Shown one piece after another: positions 3,895 through 8,590 of a stretch of 8,590 nucleotides of DNA. The DNA is taken from positions 1 to 8,590 of the forward strand of contig DATDGR010000156.1 of NCBI GenBank assembly GCA_036521995.1, written 5' to 3'. The first letter of the stretch is position 1; the number at the start of each line of letters is the position of its first letter. The translations under genes and the position numbers were made by a program. The notes under the pieces are model-generated. The model did no database searches. It saw nothing but the letters and a program-made list of their open reading frames with translations, and had not been told where the DNA came from. The stretch is from Gp13-AA77 sp036521995. GTDB lineage: Bacteria; Acidobacteriota; Terriglobia; UBA7540.

Positions 3895-5255
3895 GGGACT
3901 CCTCCTCCGCTGCTGCTCGTTAATCCCGTGGGTGCCTGTGGCTGTTTATCCGTCCGGAGGATAATCGCACCAGCAACGCCGGCCAGCAGTGAAGCAAAGA
4001 GAATGCCGATCTTCGACATATCGAGCAGTGTCCCCTCGCCGAATGCCAGGCTGGCGATAAACAGCGACATCGTGAAACCGATGCCGCACAGCCAACTCGC
4101 GCCGAAGATCTTTTTCCAGCTCATCGCGGCGGGCGGCGACGCCATCTTTGATTTTGCCGCCAGCCACGCAAAGGTGGCAATACCCAGCGGCTTCCCGGCC
4201 AACAGTCCGAGCACCACTCCGATGGTGACGGGATGGGTGGCGGCTGCCCCGATATTCCCGAGAATGTGAACGCCCGCATTGGCCAGGGCAAAGACCGGCA
4301 TGATGAAGAAGCTTACCCAAGGTTGAAGGCGATGTTCGATGCGGTGAAGCGGGGATTGGATGAGTTCACACTGCAACTCCAGGGCATGAACGGCGTCGTG
4401 CTCTTCCGCCGAGTGTTCTTCCGCCGCTTCAACTTCGCCGAGAAGGGATCGGCTACGTTCCAAAAACTCGGGACGGTCGATAAGAGTTTTGGCCGGGATG
4501 GTGAAAGCCAAAAGCACTCCCGCTATGGTCGCATGGATACCTGACTTCAGCACGGCCAGCCACACGAAGACGCTGATCACAGCATAAACGGCGGGTTTGC
4601 GCACACCGAGCCAGTTGGCGAGGCAGCAGATGGCGAGTCCGGCCAGAGCGACTCCCACGCTGACCATCGAGATGTGCGCGGTGTAGAAGACGGCGATCAC
4701 GAGCACGGCGAAAATGTCATCGACGATCGCCAGCGCGGCCACGAAGACTTTCAACGTGACCGGAACGCGATCGCCGAGAAGCGCCAGCACGCCCAAGGCA
4801 AAGGCGATGTCGGTTGCCATGGGAACTGCCCAGCCTCGTTCGGCGCCAGTGCCCCGCGTGGCCAGGAAATAGATCAGGGCGGGGATCGTGCTGCCTCCCA
4901 GTGCCGCGATGAAAGGAAAGGCAGCCTGCTTGAGCGAGGAAAGTTCGCCGATCAGAACCTCACGCTTGATCTCGAGACCGACGAGGAAGAAGAAGACGGA
5001 CATCAGGCCGTCGTTGATCCAGTGGTGGCGGGTCTCTGAAAGGAAGATACTGCCGAAATGAATCGTGAGCGGCGCGTCCCAGAGAGCCTCATAACTATGC
5101 TCCCAGGGCGAGTTTGCCCACCCAATCGCAACGGCGGTGCAAATCAGCAGGATGATGCCGCCCGACGCTTCCATCTGCGCGAAGCGGGTGAAGGGGGCCG
5201 TGAGCAGATCGATGGGCGGTTTCCCCGCAGCTCTGGTGGACGCCTGGCCTGGCAT
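3891..5255 (-). CDS. nhaA: Na+/H+ antiporter, NhaA family
   Basis: 454 aa inner-membrane protein exchanging cytoplasmic Na+ or Li+ for protons. Family landmarks are visible: an N-terminal membrane start (about 33-46), FFFLVGLEIKREV at 88-100, ATDIAFALGVLALLGDR at 147-163 with D149 (E. coli D133), D179/D180 in AIVDDIF (E. coli D163/D164, the ion-binding pair), GKPLGI with K355 (E. coli K300), and CGIGFTMSLFIASLAF at 390-405. Residues about 262-310 form a charged Glu/His-rich loop between membrane segments, absent from the shorter E. coli protein but common in longer family members. The residue after DDI is Phe where Gly is usual. Start: ATG 5255 has GGGGAG nine bases upstream; an in-frame TTG at 5276 would add seven residues but lacks an RBS. 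It lies 80 bases after the efflux lipoprotein, and its stop overlaps the regulator start. Confidence 0.95.
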   Translation of the reverse strand: MPGQASTRAAGKPPIDLLTAPFTRFAQMEASGGIILLICTAVAIGWANSPWEHSYEALWDAPLTIHFGSIFLSETRHHWINDGLMSVFFFLVGLEIKREVLIGELSSLKQAAFPFIAALGGSTIPALIYFLATRGTGAERGWAVPMATDIAFALGVLALLGDRVPVTLKVFVAALAIVDDIFAVLVIAVFYTAHISMVSVGVALAGLAICCLANWLGVRKPAVYAVISVFVWLAVLKSGIHATIAGVLLAFTIPAKTLIDRPEFLERSRSLLGEVEAAEEHSAEEHDAVHALELQCELIQSPLHRIEHRLQPWVSFFIMPVFALANAGVHILGNIGAAATHPVTIGVVLGLLAGKPLGIATFAWLAAKSKMASPPAAMSWKKIFGASWLCGIGFTMSLFIASLAFGEGTLLDMSKIGILFASLLAGVAGAIILRTDKQPQAPTGLTSSSGGGVP

Positions 5256-5335
5256 CGCAGCATTCTCCCCGTCCAACTGTAACGGGCTGGCTGATGGAAT
5301 TCGATGACAATCTTATTTCGATTGCCCGTCCGGAG
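5256..5335 (-). other. 80-base gap between the efflux lipoprotein gene and nhaA
   Basis: I see no strong hairpin with T-run and no convincing sigma70 promoter. On the minus strand TTGTCA occurs but has no well-spaced -10. Read-through from the RND genes into nhaA is therefore the simplest reading, although a weak internal promoter cannot be excluded. Confidence 0.4.
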
Positions 5336-6892
5336 CTACGGCTGCTGGCCCGCCGGTCCTTTGGCTGGAGCGGTGGGCCCGGACGGACCCGTCCACTGCG
5401 GGTCCTGCAGATTCCAGCCGCCACCCAGGGCCTTGTAAAGCTGCACCATCACGAGGCGCCGGTTCAGCTCCGTCTGGGCTAGACTGCTCTGGGCGGGGAA
5501 GAGCAGTTGCTGCGCTTCCAAGACTTCGAAGTAGCCGGCCTTCCCGGCCGTATAGCGCTCGAGGGCGACCTTGACAGACTCCTGGTAAGCTTGCACGGCG
5601 CGCGCCTGCTCGGTGCGGGTGGCCTCGTATTTCTCGCGCGAGATCAATGCGTTGGAGACATCCTGAAAGGCATTGAGCGCTGTCTGCTGATATTGGAGCG
5701 CAGTTTGCTTCCAGGCCGCGACGGCCTGGCGCTTCTTGGCCTTGAGCGCGCCGCCCTGATAGATGGGCCCGGCGGCGTTGGCGAGGGCGTTCCAGATCGT
5801 CGAATTCGGGGACGAGAAGTTGGAGAGCGGAGAACTGCCACGCCCCAGGAACGCCGTGAGGCCAATCTGCGGAAAGAAATTGGCCGTCGCGATCCCGATT
5901 TGCGCGTTGGCAGCCCGCACCTGTTCCTCAGCCGCCAGCACGTCGGGCCGGCGCTCCAGCAAGGCGGAAGGCAGGCCGGCGGGGACTTCCGGGGGCAAAG
6001 TCTGGTCAAGCAACTTGGCGCTGTGATCGATGGAGGCCGGATTCTGACCGAGCAGCACGTTGATCTGATTCTCTGTGAGCGCAATCTGCCGTTCCAGCTC
6101 CGGAATGTTGGCGGCTGCCGTCGCCTCGGCGGCTTCGGCGCGGGAAGTCTGCAGCTTGGAGGCGACACCTCCTTCAAACTGTTGGGTGAAAAGCTTCAGG
6201 GTGTCGCCGAACGAGGCCGTGGCCTGCTGGGCGACTTGGAGCTGTAAGTCCAGGCCGAGTAGTTGGAAGTAAGCCTGCGCCACGTTGCTGACCAGTGAAA
6301 GCATGACGCCGCGCTTGGCTTCCTCGGTGGCCAGATATTGCGCCTGGGCCGCTTCGTTCGATCGCCGGATGCGGCCCCACACGTCAGCTTCCCAGGACGC
6401 GCCGATAGCAACCAGCGCGGCCCCCTGCGCCTTCGACCCGGTCTGGCCGGCGCCGGCGATTGCACCCAGCGGGTTCTTAGTGCCGCCGATGGCTCCCTGA
6501 TAATTAAAGAAGGGGAAGAACTGCGCCCGGGCCTGCGCTTCAATCTGTCGCGCCTCTTCAATGCGTTCGACCGCGATCAACAGGTCATCGTTGTTAGCGA
6601 GGGACGTCTTAATCAGCCCTTGCAGCGTGGGGTCCTTGAAGACCTCCCACCACGGCAGATCGGCGAACGAGGCCTGTTGGACGGCGCCCTCGGCCCCCCG
6701 GAAAGCGGGTGGAACGTTCACCTTGGGGCGATTGTAGTTGGGACCCACCAGGCAACCCGGCAGCAGGATGATCACGGTCAAAAGGGCGAACGCCAGAATA
6801 ACGCCAGGCCTGCATCGCACTTTCGGCCGTCCCGGCACCAAGCCAAGGGCAGAAGGGCGAGGGTACCTCGCGATGGGTTTCCTCTGGGTCAT
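5336..6892 (-). CDS. Outer-membrane efflux lipoprotein (NodT/OprM-type, TolC superfamily)
   Basis: 518 aa outer-membrane channel partner of the RND pump, forming a trimeric duct across outer membrane and periplasm. Residues 30-47 give a lipoprotein signal ending in LLPGC, with Cys47 as the lipidation site; the mature start LVGPNYNRPKV is typical of the family. Two related helical/beta repeats follow: about 85-280 (PWWEVFKDPTLQGLI, then ARAQFFPFFNYQG) and about 300-490 (LLERRPDVLAAEEQVRAANA, then IATANFFPQIGLTAFLG). The C-terminal tail (501-518) is Gly/Pro/Ala-rich. The ATG at 6892 overlaps the RND stop (ATGA), favouring this start. The unusual 30-residue stretch before the hydrophobic core means an internal GTG at about residue 25 (K-V-R-C-R-P) is a possible alternative. 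The periplasmic adaptor gene is expected beyond the right edge. Confidence 0.95.
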   Translation of the reverse strand: MTQRKPIARYPRPSALGLVPGRPKVRCRPGVILAFALLTVIILLPGCLVGPNYNRPKVNVPPAFRGAEGAVQQASFADLPWWEVFKDPTLQGLIKTSLANNDDLLIAVERIEEARQIEAQARAQFFPFFNYQGAIGGTKNPLGAIAGAGQTGSKAQGAALVAIGASWEADVWGRIRRSNEAAQAQYLATEEAKRGVMLSLVSNVAQAYFQLLGLDLQLQVAQQATASFGDTLKLFTQQFEGGVASKLQTSRAEAAEATAAANIPELERQIALTENQINVLLGQNPASIDHSAKLLDQTLPPEVPAGLPSALLERRPDVLAAEEQVRAANAQIGIATANFFPQIGLTAFLGRGSSPLSNFSSPNSTIWNALANAAGPIYQGGALKAKKRQAVAAWKQTALQYQQTALNAFQDVSNALISREKYEATRTEQARAVQAYQESVKVALERYTAGKAGYFEVLEAQQLLFPAQSSLAQTELNRRLVMVQLYKALGGGWNLQDPQWTGPSGPTAPAKGPAGQQP

Positions 6893-8590
6893 TTTTCCAA
6901 GTCGCCCTTGGCGTTCGGCTCTTCGTGTTTTGCCCCGCTGAGTTTCTCGACCACGTAGAACAAGGCAGGGATAATAAAGATCGCAATGGCGCTCGAAGCC
7001 GTCATTCCGCCGATGACGGCGGTGCCCATCACCTGCCTCGATAGCGCGCCGGATCCCGCCGCCGTCCACAACGGCACGCAGCCCAAGATGAACGCAAACG
7101 AGGTCATCAGGATTGGACGCAGGCGAAGCCGGGCCCCTTCCAGGGCGGCGTCCACCAGCGGCCGTCCCTTCTCGAACTCGGCTTTGGCAAATTCCACAAT
7201 CAGGATGGCGTTCTTGGCTGCGAGACCAATCAGCATGATCAGGCCGATTTGGGTGTAGACATTGTCCTCCAGGCCCAAGCCGGTGTATTGCTTAAAGACC
7301 AGAAGGTCGATGATTCGGCGCGAGAACAGTGTGGCAAAGGCGCCAAACACCGCCACCGGCGTGCTCAACAGGACGCTGAAGGGCAGTGTCCAGCTCTCGT
7401 ACAGGGCTGCCAGGATGAGAAACACAAACAGGACCGAGAACCCGAAGATCACCGCGGGCGGTAATCCCTGCTGCGCCTTCTGCTCCTGATAGGACATGCC
7501 CGAGTAATCGAAGCCCATTTCGCGCGGCATGGTCGCGGCAAAGACCTCCTGCAGCGCCTTCATGGCGTCGGTGGAACTGTAGCCGCGGGCGGCGCTGCCG
7601 TTGATCTGCGCGCACTGGTAGAGGTTGTAATGCATCGTGAACTCGGGGCCATTCCGGTTCTCGATCGAGATTAACGCTGAGAGCGGGGCCATCTGCCCGG
7701 TGCTGTTGCGCACGTAAAACCGGCCCACGTTCTCGGCCTGGGTTCGATAGTCACCCTCCGCCTGAACGTAAACCTGCCAGGTGCGTCCGAAGCGGTTGAA
7801 GAAGTTGATAAAGGCGCCCCCCATGAAGGCCTGCAGCGTTTTATAGACGTCGCTCAGTGGCACCCCTTGTTTCAGCACCTTGTCGCGATCCACCCGGGCA
7901 AAAAGCTGTGGAACGGACGGCAGGGCCACGGTGAACACGCCGGACAGCTCGGGCCGCTTTTGCGCCGCCGCCAGGAACCGCTCCAGGTTACCGGCCAGGA
8001 ATTGGACCCCCTGTCCGGAGCGGTCTTCCAGGATGAAAGTAAAGCCGCCCGAACTGCCCACGCCCTGGATGGCCGGGGGTGGAAAGACAACTGCCGTGCC
8101 TCCTGGTATTTGCTTCAGCTCACCATTGATGTGAAGCAGCATATTGATGTATTGCTCGTCGGGGGCCGTGCGCTCGTCCCAGGGGGTGAAGGTCACAAAA
8201 AAAGTGGCGCTGTAAGTGTTGGTCACGCTGCTCAAAATGTTGTAACCGCTGATGGTGGTCACGTGCGCCACCCCTGGGGAGTGTTTCAGCACTTCCTCGA
8301 CTTGCTTGGCCACCGCGTCGGTTCGCTGTAGCGAAGAGGCATTCGGAAGCTGCAAGATCCCGAAGACGAAACCCTGGTCTTCGTTGGGCATGAAGCTCCG
8401 GGGCAGCTTCGAGCCGAAGAAACCGGCCAGAACGACGAAGGCCAGCAGCAGAATGATCGTGAACCCCATCTTGTGAATGAGCGCGCGGCACCAGTTCACG
8501 TAGCCGTGCGTCGCCCGTCCGAACGACCGGTTGAACCAGCCGAAGAACACCCCCAGCGGACCCCGCGCTTCCTTCTTGGGCCGAAGCAGC
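6889..8590 (-). CDS. RND multidrug efflux pump, HAE1/AcrB-like, C-terminal half (partial)
   Basis: 566 codons of the C-terminal half are visible; the frame stays open to the right edge, so the N-terminal half (about 480 residues by family length) lies outside. The pump uses the proton gradient to expel substrates from the periplasm/inner membrane through the outer-membrane channel. Features along the fragment: FFGWFNR, a cytoplasmic family motif, near its start; a membrane segment (IILLLAFVVLAGFFG); PRSFMPNEDQGFVFGILQLP, as in the AcrB family; the second large periplasmic porter domain; then membrane helices including LAALYESWTLPFSVLLSTPVAVFGA and IGLAAKNAILIVEFAKAEFEKG, whose Lys corresponds to the proton-relay Lys940 of AcrB. 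The loop before YTQIGLIML (RRIIDLLVFKQYTGLGLED) is longer than in AcrB. The last codons overlap the channel gene by ATGA, indicating coupled translation. Substrate range cannot be told. Confidence 0.95.
   Translation of the reverse strand, partial: LLRPKKEARGPLGVFFGWFNRSFGRATHGYVNWCRALIHKMGFTIILLLAFVVLAGFFGSKLPRSFMPNEDQGFVFGILQLPNASSLQRTDAVAKQVEEVLKHSPGVAHVTTISGYNILSSVTNTYSATFFVTFTPWDERTAPDEQYINMLLHINGELKQIPGGTAVVFPPPAIQGVGSSGGFTFILEDRSGQGVQFLAGNLERFLAAAQKRPELSGVFTVALPSVPQLFARVDRDKVLKQGVPLSDVYKTLQAFMGGAFINFFNRFGRTWQVYVQAEGDYRTQAENVGRFYVRNSTGQMAPLSALISIENRNGPEFTMHYNLYQCAQINGSAARGYSSTDAMKALQEVFAATMPREMGFDYSGMSYQEQKAQQGLPPAVIFGFSVLFVFLILAALYESWTLPFSVLLSTPVAVFGAFATLFSRRIIDLLVFKQYTGLGLEDNVYTQIGLIMLIGLAAKNAILIVEFAKAEFEKGRPLVDAALEGARLRLRPILMTSFAFILGCVPLWTAAGSGALSRQVMGTAVIGGMTASSAIAIFIIPALFYVVEKLSGAKHEEPNAKGDLEK

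Noticed and set aside
5507..6247. Plus-strand open frame of 246 codons opposite the efflux lipoprotein
   Set aside because: A GC-rich antisense shadow of a clearly recognised gene, without family features.
6893..7069. Longer start for the efflux lipoprotein (59 extra residues)
   Set aside because: It would overlap the end of the RND gene by some 180 bases; the ATGA overlap at 6889-6892 and lipoprotein signal favour the shorter form.

Overview
The window comes from a GC-rich diderm (Gram-negative-type) bacterium. The outer-membrane efflux lipoprotein and RND pump show the diderm envelope. An LPXTG-tailed secreted protein next to a sortase, together with histidine-kinase-free NarL-type response regulators, points to Acidobacteriota. 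That assignment rests on recalled family patterns, not on a search, so I hold it at moderate confidence. Every gene I can support lies on the minus strand, so transcription runs from right to left.

Right part (8590 to 3256): the C-terminal half of an RND (HAE1/AcrB-like) pump enters from the right edge. An ATGA overlap joins it to a NodT/OprM-type outer-membrane lipoprotein. After about 80 bases comes an NhaA-type Na+/H+ antiporter, joined by a second ATGA overlap to a complete NarL/FixJ response regulator. The layout suggests one efflux/ion-homeostasis transcription unit ending in its own regulator.

Middle (3255 to about 2546): roughly 700 bases with no convincing gene but much structure. 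From left to right it holds an 18-base inverted repeat, a three-hairpin REP-like element, a near-perfect 23-base palindrome, a consensus-like plus-strand promoter followed by a hairpin, a G-quadruplex-capable tract, two 32-base direct repeats 53 bases apart, and a small hairpin with T-runs.

Left part (2545 to 1): a receiver-only response regulator (paralogue of the one on the right, about 50% identical over the receiver), a class D-like sortase, and directly behind it the probable sortase substrate, with signal peptide, duplicated beta-rich domain, Pro/Ala spacer and LPKTG-TM-Arg tail. After a 280-base gap the first 21 codons of another secreted protein run off the left edge.

The most interesting observation is an 18-base inverted repeat (ACTGTCAAAACTGACAGT and a 16/18 copy). 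It stands at the same distance from -10-like boxes ahead of both the receiver-only regulator and the sortase, implying co-regulation. It also implies that the sortase starts well inside its open frame, possibly at an ACG codon placed behind a perfect Shine-Dalgarno sequence.
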